A DNA stretch of 64,000 nt from Rhizobiaceae bacterium. Lineage in GTDB: Bacteria > Pseudomonadota > Alphaproteobacteria > Rhizobiales > Rhizobiaceae. Within the stretch, counting starts at the first letter, position 1. Every line of letters begins with the position of its first letter. The stretch covers positions 45,357 through 109,356 of the forward strand of contig JACVCH010000014.1 of assembly GCA_016742175.1 (NCBI GenBank), in the 5' to 3' direction. Below, one piece after another: positions 18,417 through 25,425 of the stretch. The position numbers and the translations under genes are program-made. The notes beneath the pieces are model-generated. The model searched no databases, was not told the origin of the DNA, and saw only the letters and a program-made list of their open reading frames with translations.

Positions 18417-18827
18417 TCAGGTCGCCGGTTCGGTCAGCGCGCGAAACCGGATGAGCCCGTGATGGACGTCATTGTCATCCTCGTAGCGGACTTCAGAATA
18501 CTCGGCCCGCAAGCGGATGAGCGCATGTCCGTCCAGCGCCAGCGCCGCGTCGTCGAGCGCAGCCCGCACCATTTCGATCAGCGCATGGCATTCGCTCTTG
18601 CCGCGCGCCTTCGACCAGACATGCAGCGTGACGAGATGTTCGGCGCCGCTTTCCGTGTCGGTCGACCAGTCGTAGACGCTGGTCCGCCCGAAGGTCAGAT
18701 ACGGGAATTTCGCATTGGCCGGCGCCTGGTCGTAGAGCCGGACCTCGCCCATGGCGGCGTCCAGCTCCGCATTCCCCTGCAGCGACGCGAAGACGGCCCG
18801 CTGAAGCTCAAGTGCCGCGCTTGTCAT
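18417..18827 (-). CDS. GTA tail terminator, DUF3168 (RcGTA g8-type)
   Basis: 136 aa from the ATG at 18827. DUF3168 pattern: LELQRAVFASLQGNAELDAA at the N-terminus, PYLTFGRTSVYDWSTD, and HVWSKARGKSECHALIE. Family role is a tail-completion protein at the head-tail interface. It begins inside the end of a 50-codon reading frame upstream, an overlap that suggests coupling. Confidence 0.88.
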   Translation of the reverse strand: MTSAALELQRAVFASLQGNAELDAAMGEVRLYDQAPANAKFPYLTFGRTSVYDWSTDTESGAEHLVTLHVWSKARGKSECHALIEMVRAALDDAALALDGHALIRLRAEYSEVRYEDDNDVHHGLIRFRALTEPAT

Positions 18828-18960
18828 CCGCCGCCTCCTCGCCGGTCCGGCGCTCCCGTTCGCCACGATAGCCCGACGCGACGTCGTCGGCCATGCCATG
18901 CAGCAGGCTGCGCAGGCTCCTGACGAGATCGTCGCCGGTCGTCCGTATCGCCGCCTTCAT
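18808..18960 (-). CDS. Small gene between head-closure and DUF3168 genes of the GTA cluster
   Basis: A 50-codon frame starting with an ATG that overlaps the head-closure stop (ATGA) and ending 20 bp inside the DUF3168 gene. The product is hydrophilic: MKAAIRTTGDDLVRSLRSL followed by an Arg/Glu-rich tail. Third codon positions are strongly GC-rich, as in the neighbours, and both junctions look like translational coupling. In many HK97-like clusters a gp10-type head-tail gene sits here, so this may be a shortened relic of one, or a genuine small protein. Function unknown. Confidence 0.5.
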   Translation of the reverse strand: MKAAIRTTGDDLVRSLRSLLHGMADDVASGYRGERERRTGEEAADDKRGT

Positions 18961-19286
18961 CGCCCCGTCTCCCGCGTCTCGCAGACGAGATAGCGGCCCG
19001 TCTCATCCGGGTCGGTGATCGTCTCGATGGCGAAGACGCGCTCGCCGCGACGAAACCGCATTCGCCGGAAGATATCTGCGCGATGGCGCATGGTGATGCG
19101 ATGGGTGATATCCACCTGCCGCTGGTCCGCGCCGTAGCGCATCCGCGCCCGCACGGGCTCGACATGCGCGAACAGCGTCGCCACCTCGACCCATTCGCGA
19201 ACCACGCCGCCCGCCCCGTCCCCGCTTTCGATCGCGTCTTCCACGATCAGTTCCGTGCGCAGCATCCCCGGATCGATGAACTCCAT
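18957..19286 (-). CDS. GTA head closure/head-tail adaptor (RcGTA g7-type)
   Basis: 109 aa from the ATG at 19286, which overlaps the upstream stop (TGATG). The pattern DPGMLRTELIVEDAIESGDG, VEVATLFAHVEPVRARMRYG then RADIFRRMRFRRGERVF is that of phage head-tail joining (head-closure) proteins of about 110 aa. It caps the connector after DNA packaging. Confidence 0.88.
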   Translation of the reverse strand: MEFIDPGMLRTELIVEDAIESGDGAGGVVREWVEVATLFAHVEPVRARMRYGADQRQVDITHRITMRHRADIFRRMRFRRGERVFAIETITDPDETGRYLVCETRETGR

Positions 19287-19858
19287 CACGCGAGCCTCCT
19301 GCGCTTGAACGGCGCGATCAGCCGCTCGTAGCCGGCCGGATAGGAAACCGGCTGGTCGCCCGCGCCATGCACCCCGCGAAACTCGTACCAGTGCGCCACG
19401 AGAACGAGCACCGCCCGCTTGAAAAGGTCGGGAACATCCGTCGCCGCCTCTCCATGGCCTGCCGCGAAATCGATCTCGATGCCGTTCAGCGATGCCGTCG
19501 GCGCCAGCGGCACCTTGAAATGCACCCGCGCCGGTCGTGACACCGCGTCGACGACATAGCCTGCAGGATCGACCACCGACCCTTCGCCGTCCTCGCCGAA
19601 CACCGTCACCGACAGAACCTCGCGCACTGGATGCGGTGCCAGACGCACCGTCCGGTCGCGTGGCAGCGCGTCGAGCACCTTGCGCCAGGTCTGCGCCATC
19701 AGCGCCAGCCCCGTCGCCGCCTCAACCTCCTCGCGCGCGGCGCGGATCAGGCTCGTCACCAGTTCGTCCTCGCTGTCGTGCTGGAGGCGCAGATGGGCCT
19801 TCGCCTCGGCCAGCGTCACCGGCTCGCCCTCGGGGCCGGTCGTTCGAAATGCGGTCAT
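19286..19858 (-). CDS. GTA head-tail connector, gp6-like (RcGTA g6-type)
   Basis: 190 aa from the ATG at 19858; GAGG five bases upstream supports it over a GTG two codons earlier. The gp6 signature is PVTLAEAKAHLRLQHDSEDE followed by LIRAAREEVEAATGLALMAQ. It is an adaptor that binds the portal and receives the tail. It is the first gene after the terminator that follows the capsid gene, so its expression depends on read-through. Confidence 0.9.
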   Translation of the reverse strand: MTAFRTTGPEGEPVTLAEAKAHLRLQHDSEDELVTSLIRAAREEVEAATGLALMAQTWRKVLDALPRDRTVRLAPHPVREVLSVTVFGEDGEGSVVDPAGYVVDAVSRPARVHFKVPLAPTASLNGIEIDFAAGHGEAATDVPDLFKRAVLVLVAHWYEFRGVHGAGDQPVSYPAGYERLIAPFKRRRLA

Positions 19859-19875
19859 CGCCACCTCGGTCGTCT

Positions 19876-19911
19876 GGAAAAAGAAGGCCCCGGCAATCGC
19901 TTGCCGGGGCC
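19876..19911 (-). terminator. Terminator between GTA capsid gene and tail genes
   Basis: A perfect 11-bp GC-rich stem (19886-19896 with 19901-19911) with a 4-nt loop, followed on the minus strand by a U-rich tract (TTCTTTTTCC, 19885-19876). A weaker 7-bp hairpin (19925-19931 with 19942-19948) lies between it and the capsid stop. It should end most transcripts after the capsid gene and give lower expression of the connector and tail genes. Confidence 0.88.
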
Positions 19912-19948
19912 GGGCACGTCGTTCGGGCAGGCAGGAGAAGACCTGCCC

Positions 19949-21184
19949 TTACGCCGTGCCGAACTTCAGGAGCTTGATCGCGTCGAAATCCTGCACCCCA
20001 CCGCCGACGCGCTTGGTCACGTAGAAGAGCACGTAGGGCTTGGCGGAATACGGGTCGCGCAGCACGCGCACGCCCGCCCGGTCGACGACGAGATAGCCGC
20101 GGCCGAAATCGCCAAAGGCGATCGGCGTCGAATCCGCGCCGATATCGGGCATGTCCTCGGCCTCGACGACCGCAAAGCCCATCAGCATCGCGCGCGCACC
20201 GGCAACCGCCGGCGGCTGCCACAGATAGTTGCCGTCGGCGTCCTTCAACTTGCGGATCGCGGCCTGCGTCCTGCGGTTCATCACCCAGTTCGCGTTCTGG
20301 CGATAGCCGCTCTTCAGCGCATAGACCGTGTCGATCAGCACGTCCGACGCATCCTCAGCCGGCAGTGCGCCGGCTGCGCCGGTCACGACATGGCCGAGGC
20401 TCCCCCACGCCCAGTCGCCTTCCGCCACCGACCCATAGTCGAGGAAGCCGCGCGGCTTGTTCACCCCGTCGCCATTGACGAAGGCCGCGCCTTCCTGCTC
20501 GGCGAAGGCGACCTCCACCTCGGCCGTGATCCAGTCGCCGAGATCGACGATCGAATCTTCCAGCAATGCCGCCGTCGCCGCCGGCATGGCGTAGAGTTCC
20601 ATGGTCGGGAACTGCATCTCCTGCAGCGCCGCCGTCGCCGTCTGCGGACGCGCCGCCGTTTCACCGACCCAGCCGACGGCCGGACCGTTCACGGCGAAGG
20701 GCTTCTTCAGGACGGCGCCCGACACCTGCCGCACCGTCGCGATCGAGCGGATCGGCGACAGCTCACGCAGCCTCGCGCCGATCGCCGTCTCGATCTCGTC
20801 GGGCACGAGATAGCCGCCGTCCGGGCCCGAGCCGTAGCTCATCGCCTTCTGTTCGAGGTCGCGCAGCGTGCGGTCCTCGCCGGCGCGGACATAGGTATCG
20901 AAGGCATGCTTGTGCTCGAGCGCAACACCCGCGCCGCGTTCGCCGGAAAGGTTCGGACGCGCCCGCTTCAGGCTCATCTCGTCGAGCGCGCGCTGCTGGC
21001 GGTCGAGCGCGGCCGAGATGCGCTCCACCTTGTCGGTGGTGATCACGTCGGCGCTCATGCGCTTTTCGATCTGCGCGAGACGGCTGTCATTGGCCTCGCG
21101 AAACGTGCCGAACGTCGTCATCAAATCGTCGAAGGCATCGCCGATCTCGCCGGTCGCCGCCTTGGTCTCGATGGAATGGTTCAT
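19949..21184 (-). CDS. GTA major capsid protein, HK97 family (RcGTA g5-type)
   Basis: 411 aa from the ATG at 21184, which overlaps the protease stop (ATGA). The N-terminal about 100-130 residues are coiled-coil-like (delta/scaffold domain: RLAQIEKRMSADVITTDKVE), to be cleaved by the adjacent protease. The HK97 fold follows (GGYLVPDEIETAIGARLREL; MELYAMPAATAALLEDS; WVMNRRTQAAIRKLKD; SAKPYVLFYVTKRVGGGVQD). A strong terminator directly after the gene fits its need for high copy number. Confidence 0.96.
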   Translation of the reverse strand: MNHSIETKAATGEIGDAFDDLMTTFGTFREANDSRLAQIEKRMSADVITTDKVERISAALDRQQRALDEMSLKRARPNLSGERGAGVALEHKHAFDTYVRAGEDRTLRDLEQKAMSYGSGPDGGYLVPDEIETAIGARLRELSPIRSIATVRQVSGAVLKKPFAVNGPAVGWVGETAARPQTATAALQEMQFPTMELYAMPAATAALLEDSIVDLGDWITAEVEVAFAEQEGAAFVNGDGVNKPRGFLDYGSVAEGDWAWGSLGHVVTGAAGALPAEDASDVLIDTVYALKSGYRQNANWVMNRRTQAAIRKLKDADGNYLWQPPAVAGARAMLMGFAVVEAEDMPDIGADSTPIAFGDFGRGYLVVDRAGVRVLRDPYSAKPYVLFYVTKRVGGGVQDFDAIKLLKFGTA

Positions 21185-21849
21185 CGAAGAATGGTCCTTT
21201 GATTGAGGGATCGTGCCGCCCGGCGAATGCGCTCCGCCAGGCTCGTCTCTGCATCCGGCGCGGCATCCCGCTCGCGCCTCAAACTGGCAAAGCCATGCGC
21301 CACCACATGCTTCGCCTCCTTGCGCGTGAGCTGCGCGTCCCGCGTCAGCCAGCGCTCGAATTCGCGTATCGTCGGCAGCGCCTCGCCCTTGGCGATCCGC
21401 GCGCCGTCCTGCATCGGAAAGGTCACGACCGAGATTTCCCACAGATCCGCCTCGCGGATATGGCGGATGCCGGTCTTCGGGTCGGTGTGCCCCCGCGCCA
21501 CCTTGAAGCCGATCGACAGCCCGTCGAGCGCCCCGTCGCGGATCAATTCGCGCACCTCGCGCCCTCTGGCCGAACCCGCCGAGAGCCGCCCGCGCACCTT
21601 CAACCCGAACGCATCCTCTGAAATCGCCGTCCACGCCCCGATCGGCTGCGCCGGATCGTGCTGGAACAGCATCCGGATGCCGCCCGGCCCCTTCTTCGCC
21701 AGCGCCTTGGCGAACGCCCCGCGCTCGACGATGTCGCGGCTCATGTCGACCCGGTCGAACAGGCTCGCATAACCCTCGAACACGCCCGTCTCGTCGACGC
21801 CGTCGATCGCCACGTCGACCAGCTTGCGCTCCAGTTTCACCATGCTCAT
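21181..21849 (-). CDS. GTA prohead protease, HK97 family (RcGTA g4-type)
   Basis: 222 aa from the ATG at 21849, overlapping the upstream stop (ATGA). It shows the core of the HK97 prohead (S78) protease: GYASLFDRVDMSRDIVERGA, catalytic His in MLFQHDPAQPIG and Ser in LDGLSIGFKV, then DLWEISVVTFPM. It cleaves the capsid N-terminal domain during head maturation. The C-terminal RRAARSLNQRTIL tail is variable. It overlaps the capsid start. Confidence 0.94.
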   Translation of the reverse strand: MSMVKLERKLVDVAIDGVDETGVFEGYASLFDRVDMSRDIVERGAFAKALAKKGPGGIRMLFQHDPAQPIGAWTAISEDAFGLKVRGRLSAGSARGREVRELIRDGALDGLSIGFKVARGHTDPKTGIRHIREADLWEISVVTFPMQDGARIAKGEALPTIREFERWLTRDAQLTRKEAKHVVAHGFASLRRERDAAPDAETSLAERIRRAARSLNQRTILR

Positions 21850-22178
21850 CCCTTGTCGCCCCGCTCCATCTTCCCATCCGCCCGGTCGAAGAGCCGCATC
21901 ACGAGGCCGAGCGCCCACCAGGCGCTGAGGCTCGCGGCGGCCGATCCCATCAGCATGATCTCGAAGGCGCCCAGTGCCGATCCGACGTCGAGCTCGGACG
22001 CGATCTTCAGCCCCGCCGCGCCACCGAAGATCAGGCCGGAGACGACGCCGACGGTGAAGCGCAGCGCCGCCTCGCGCCGTCCGCGCGGCAGGACATAGGC
22101 GACCGAGATCGCCGAACCGGCGATCGCGCCGGCAAACTTGGCCAGCCAAAGCCAGGCCGTTTCCATGGCAAGGTTCAT
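21846..22178 (-). CDS. Small membrane protein in GTA cluster (g3.5 position, DUF6107-like)
   Basis: 110 aa from the ATG at 22178, chosen because GGAGG lies 5-6 nt upstream; a GTG overlapping the portal stop (22193) is the alternative. Three hydrophobic segments (about residues 8-24, 40-60 and 72-95) make it an inner-membrane protein. It resembles the small proteins found between portal and protease genes in rhizobial GTA clusters. It may tether assembly to the membrane or be a holin-like protein; function is not established. Confidence 0.72.
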   Translation of the reverse strand: MNLAMETAWLWLAKFAGAIAGSAISVAYVLPRGRREAALRFTVGVVSGLIFGGAAGLKIASELDVGSALGAFEIMLMGSAAASLSAWWALGLVMRLFDRADGKMERGDKG

Positions 22179-22189
22179 CGCGCCCTCCT

Positions 22190-23374
22190 TCACGCGACCG
22201 GCCGCGGGCCGTAGCCCGCCGCCTCACGTTTTTCCGCATCGGTCAGGAATTCCGCCGCACCAACCCGCGCCCAAAGCGCCTCGCGCTCGGCCGCCAGCCC
22301 CTCGATCCGGTCGGCGTCGTAGTGCAGCCTCAACCGCCGCCCGAAGCGCGGGGCCAGCCAGGCGCCGAGTTCCTGCGCGATCCGCTCGACCAGCGGCAGC
22401 ACGGTCAGGCGGTAGAAGGCGCGGTTCGCCTCCTGGTAGTTCGCGTAGGTGTTGTCGCCGGGAATGCCGAGGATCATCGGCGGAATGCCGAAGGCGAGTG
22501 CGATGTCACGGCTCGCCGCGTTCTTCGCCTCGATGAAATCCATGTCCTTGGGCGTCAGCCCCATCGCCTTCCAGTCGAGCCCGCCTTCCAGAAGCAGCGG
22601 CCGCCCGGCCCGCACCGCGCCCGTATAGCCCTCCTCCAGCTCAGCCTTCAGCCGCTCATACTGGTCGTCGGTGAGGTTCCCGCCCTCCTTCGGCGCATAG
22701 ACGAGCGCACCCGACGGCCGCGCCGAATTGTCGAGCAGCGCCTTGTTCCAGCGCCCCGTCGCATTGTGCACGTCGAGCGCCATCAAGGCCGCCTGCAGCG
22801 GCGGAAAGCCGTAATGGTCGTCGAGCGGATGAAAGAGCGCGAAATGATGCGCCCCGCCGCCCTCGCCAAGGCCCAGCCCCACGCGCCGGGTCGCCGCCCC
22901 CTGCCGCTCCTCCAGCGCCACCGGCCATCCGGCGCGGTCGGCCGAAACCGTCACCCGGTCGGGCCGCAGCAAATGCAGTTCCCGCGCGCCGGACGGCGTC
23001 TCGACCAGTTCGGCATAGGCGTTGCCGGCCATCATCAGATGCCCGTAGAGACCTTCGAGAAAGGCCGGGCCCGACTGGCGCGCATTCGGCCGCGCGACGA
23101 GGTCGAGCAGCGGATGCTCGGTCAGTTCCTCGCCATCCTCGTAGAGCAAAAAGGGAATGGTCGCCGCCGCCTGCGCGATCATCCGCACCGAGCGATGCAC
23201 CACCGGGTTGCGCATGAAGCCTTCGCGGGCGAGCGCCGCATAGTCGCCGCGCGTCCACACCGCCTCACCGTTCATGTGCAGCGCGACGAAACCGGGCGAC
23301 AGGCTCGCGGACAGGGTCTCCAGCCGCGCGCCATCGTCCTCAGGGCGTCGCGCCCAAGGCCATTTCCATCCCAT
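22190..23374 (-). CDS. GTA portal protein, HK97 family (RcGTA g3-type)
   Basis: 394 aa from the ATG at 23374 (MGWKWPWARR). HK97-portal features: VHRSVRMIAQAAATIPFLLY, PLLDLVARPNARQSGPAFLE, GNAYAELVETPSG, DNSARPSGALVY, and FGIPPMILGIPGDNTYANYQ. It forms the dodecameric DNA entry and exit ring at one capsid vertex. It starts 12 bp after the terminase gene and ends next to the g3.5 gene. Confidence 0.95.
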   Translation of the reverse strand: MGWKWPWARRPEDDGARLETLSASLSPGFVALHMNGEAVWTRGDYAALAREGFMRNPVVHRSVRMIAQAAATIPFLLYEDGEELTEHPLLDLVARPNARQSGPAFLEGLYGHLMMAGNAYAELVETPSGARELHLLRPDRVTVSADRAGWPVALEERQGAATRRVGLGLGEGGGAHHFALFHPLDDHYGFPPLQAALMALDVHNATGRWNKALLDNSARPSGALVYAPKEGGNLTDDQYERLKAELEEGYTGAVRAGRPLLLEGGLDWKAMGLTPKDMDFIEAKNAASRDIALAFGIPPMILGIPGDNTYANYQEANRAFYRLTVLPLVERIAQELGAWLAPRFGRRLRLHYDADRIEGLAAEREALWARVGAAEFLTDAEKREAAGYGPRPVA

Positions 23375-23385
23375 CGGCAGTTCCT

Positions 23386-24669
23386 TCAGGTGAGTTTGCG
23401 GATGCGCGGTTCCTGCCCGCGCCCCAGAAGAAGCTCGTTCAGCGCCCAGACGAGCGCGTCGAGCCGGTCGGGCGAGCGTCCGTTCGACAGGCCCTGCGGC
23501 CCGAAATCGCACATCTCGTCCTCCAGTTCGGCGAAGCGGCGCGCATGCACCACCTTGCCCTGGTGATAGAGCGCGGCCACCGGCTCGGCGCGCAGCCACT
23601 TGCCGCGCGAGGCGCGCACCGCCTTCACCGGCAGGCTCGCATCGACAGCCGACAGCACCGCACCGACCATGTCGCCGCCCTGGTTCACTTCGGCGACGAC
23701 GCAGTCGGCCTCGTGCCGGTGATAGGCTTCGACGATCGTTGCTGCCCAGCCCTGCGGCTTCAGCCCCTGCACCGTCGCATCCTCCAGCACCACCGCCCGT
23801 CCGTCGTCGCACAAGCCCGCAACCACGATCCCGCACGCATCCGCTCGGCTGCCCGAGCTTGCCGGCGGGTCGACCGCGACCACGATCCGCGTCATCTCCG
23901 GCCGGCCCTTGATCCGCGCCCCCTCCAACTGCGCGCGCGACCAAAGCGCATCGTCGCGATCCTCGATCAGTTCGCCGTCGAGCTCCTGCCGTTCGAGCCG
24001 CGATCCGGCATAGCGCTTGCGGATCGTCTCGATGAAGCCGGCCGCCAGATTGTCGCGATTGTCCATCGTCTTCAGCCGCGTCACCGTCACGTCCGGATCG
24101 GCGATCAGCGCCTTCACCAGCGGGATCGGCCGCGGCGTCGTGGTGATGATCTGCGCCGGCCGCTCGCCGAGACGCAGGCCGAATTGCAGCATGTCGAAAC
24201 AGTCCTGCGGATGACGCCACTTCGCCAGTTCGTCGCACCAGGCCGCGTCGAATTGCGGCCCGCGCAGGCTTTCCGGGTCTTCCGACGAGAACGCATGGGC
24301 GACCGCGCCGCTGTCCCACACCAGCCGCCGCCGCCCCGCCTCATAGCGGGGCCGGTTGCCGCGCGCCTGCGTGATGATGCCCGAAGCGCCTTCGATCATC
24401 ACCTCGCGCACGTCGCCCAGCGTCTCGCCGATCAGGGCGATGCGGCCATGATTGCGTCCGAAACTGAAGGGCGGCAAACCACGCACCAGCGCGTTCACCC
24501 ATTCGGTCCCGAGCCGCGTCTTTCCCGCGCCACGCCCGCCCAGCACCAGCCAGGTCGGCTTTCTCGTCCTCGACGTATATTGCGCGCCGTTCGAGTGGCG
24601 CACCCATTCCCCGCGCGTCAGCGCTTCGTCATGCGCCGTCAGGTTCTGCGCTGCCCAGCCGTCCTGCAT
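23386..24669 (-). CDS. GTA large terminase subunit (DNA-packaging ATPase/nuclease, RcGTA g2-type)
   Basis: About 427 aa. An ATPase domain has Walker A LGGRGAGKTRLG, the motif QFDAAWCDELAKWRHPQDC (Walker-B-like) and the coupling motif IITTTPRPIPLVKAL. A C-terminal RNase-H-like nuclease domain has acidic residues in IVVAVDPPASSG and VVAEVNQGGDMV. It packages host DNA into GTA heads by headful filling. The start is uncertain: ATG at 24669 gives a 41-bp overlap with the small-terminase frame, while ATG at 24732 adds 21 residues and a 104-bp overlap. No strong ribosome site marks either. Confidence 0.9.
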   Translation of the reverse strand: MQDGWAAQNLTAHDEALTRGEWVRHSNGAQYTSRTRKPTWLVLGGRGAGKTRLGTEWVNALVRGLPPFSFGRNHGRIALIGETLGDVREVMIEGASGIITQARGNRPRYEAGRRRLVWDSGAVAHAFSSEDPESLRGPQFDAAWCDELAKWRHPQDCFDMLQFGLRLGERPAQIITTTPRPIPLVKALIADPDVTVTRLKTMDNRDNLAAGFIETIRKRYAGSRLERQELDGELIEDRDDALWSRAQLEGARIKGRPEMTRIVVAVDPPASSGSRADACGIVVAGLCDDGRAVVLEDATVQGLKPQGWAATIVEAYHRHEADCVVAEVNQGGDMVGAVLSAVDASLPVKAVRASRGKWLRAEPVAALYHQGKVVHARRFAELEDEMCDFGPQGLSNGRSPDRLDALVWALNELLLGRGQEPRIRKLT

Positions 24670-24940
24670 GATATCGGGCGAGTTCGCGAATTCGGTCGTC
24701 GATCCGCTTGAGAGCGGCGGCAAGTTCGGCATCGTCTTTGATCTGCTTGTCCTTTGCGTCCTCGTCGGAGCGCATGGTTTCGCCGATTTTCTCCAGCGCC
24801 CGCACCATCGCCATGATGGTGTCGACGCGCGCCTTGTCGAAGGTCAGTCCCTCCCCGTCTTCGCTTCCCAGCGTCAGCCGCTCGATTTCCGCAATCAGCC
24901 GGTCATACTGTATTTCGATCCGCCGGCGCCGCTCCGCCAA
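24629..24940 (-). CDS. GTA small-terminase-like protein, C-terminal part (RcGTA g1 position)
   Basis: 103 codons with a possible TTG start at 24940. The product is strongly helical and charged (RLIAEIERLTLG; FDKARVDTIMAMVRALEKIG; AKDKQIKDDAELAAALKRID), consistent with the oligomerisation region of a small terminase that regulates the large subunit. It overlaps the preceding 66-codon frame by 46 bp and the large terminase by at least 41 bp. The start is weak, and the preceding frame encodes what looks like the missing N-terminal DNA-binding part, so the two may be one broken or shifted gene. Confidence 0.6.
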   Translation of the reverse strand: MAERRRRIEIQYDRLIAEIERLTLGSEDGEGLTFDKARVDTIMAMVRALEKIGETMRSDEDAKDKQIKDDAELAAALKRIDDRIRELARYHAGRLGSAEPDGA

Positions 24941-25095
24941 CTGCCCGCCGCCACCGGCTTCCAGCCCTCCGCCTCGGCCCGCATCCGCACCATCCGCAAC
25001 GACCGCCCCGCGATCATCGCCAGGTTCTCCAGCGAAGCCTCCCCGCCCTCATGCACATGCCGCATCGCGGCGAAAACGCCCTCAGCGCTCCCCAT
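24895..25095 (-). CDS. GTA small-terminase-like protein, N-terminal HTH part
   Basis: 66 codons from an ATG at 25095, the first gene behind the GTA promoter. The sequence FAAMRHVHEGGEASLENLAM then IAGRSLRMVRMRAEAEGW reads as a helix-turn-helix, as expected for the DNA-binding N-terminus of a small terminase. After AEGWKPV the frame turns into low-complexity Gly/Ser and stops, whereas the overlapping frame continues with coiled-coil sequence. A one-base insertion in the G-rich stretch near 24940-24955 would join them. It could be a frameshift, a programmed shift or two coupled genes. Confidence 0.55.
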   Translation of the reverse strand: MGSAEGVFAAMRHVHEGGEASLENLAMIAGRSLRMVRMRAEAEGWKPVAAGSWRSGAGGSKYSMTG

Positions 25096-25177
25096 TTATC
25101 CCCTCTCGGCATCGATGTGAGATGATCTTCGGCGAGCCACCCGCCCGCCCCAGCCGCAATAATGCGACCATGCCCGA

Positions 25178-25206
25178 AACCTACAGAAGCACCGTCACGG
25201 TGTCAA
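25178..25206 (-). promoter_or_regulatory. Near-consensus promoter of the GTA cluster with a dyad in the spacer
   Basis: On the minus strand: -35 TTGACA (25206-25201), a 17-bp spacer, and -10 TAGGTT (25183-25178), about 80 bp upstream of the first GTA gene. The perfect dyad CACCGTGACGGTG (25202-25190) overlaps the end of the -35 box and the spacer, a usual place for a repressor. AGGA-N6-TCCT lies just upstream. Start site and regulator are inferred. Confidence 0.65.
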
Positions 25207-25425
25207 GGACTATTTTCCTATTTACGGATTCACTCTCACCCAACGGCCACTGTTGCCCGATAGCGACGCCGCAGTTTTTCCATTCACGATACCGTGCCAA
25301 AGTCGGACGCATCCCTTGTAGCCGACCGGGATTTGGAGGACACTCGTCGACTGAAGGGTTGTGCTGCCTTCGCTTCCTGGTTGCAGGTCGAGCGGGGGCG
25401 ATCGGGCATTGGGCGCAGTGGGCTA

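Noticed and set aside
10889..25095. The cluster considered as an ordinary prophage
   Set aside because: No integrase, repressor, replication or lysin genes and no att repeats; gene order and content match RcGTA.
25084..25173. A 29-codon minus-strand frame between the GTA promoter and the first gene
   Set aside because: No ribosome site, no coding character, and it overlaps the stronger ATG start; treated as leader.
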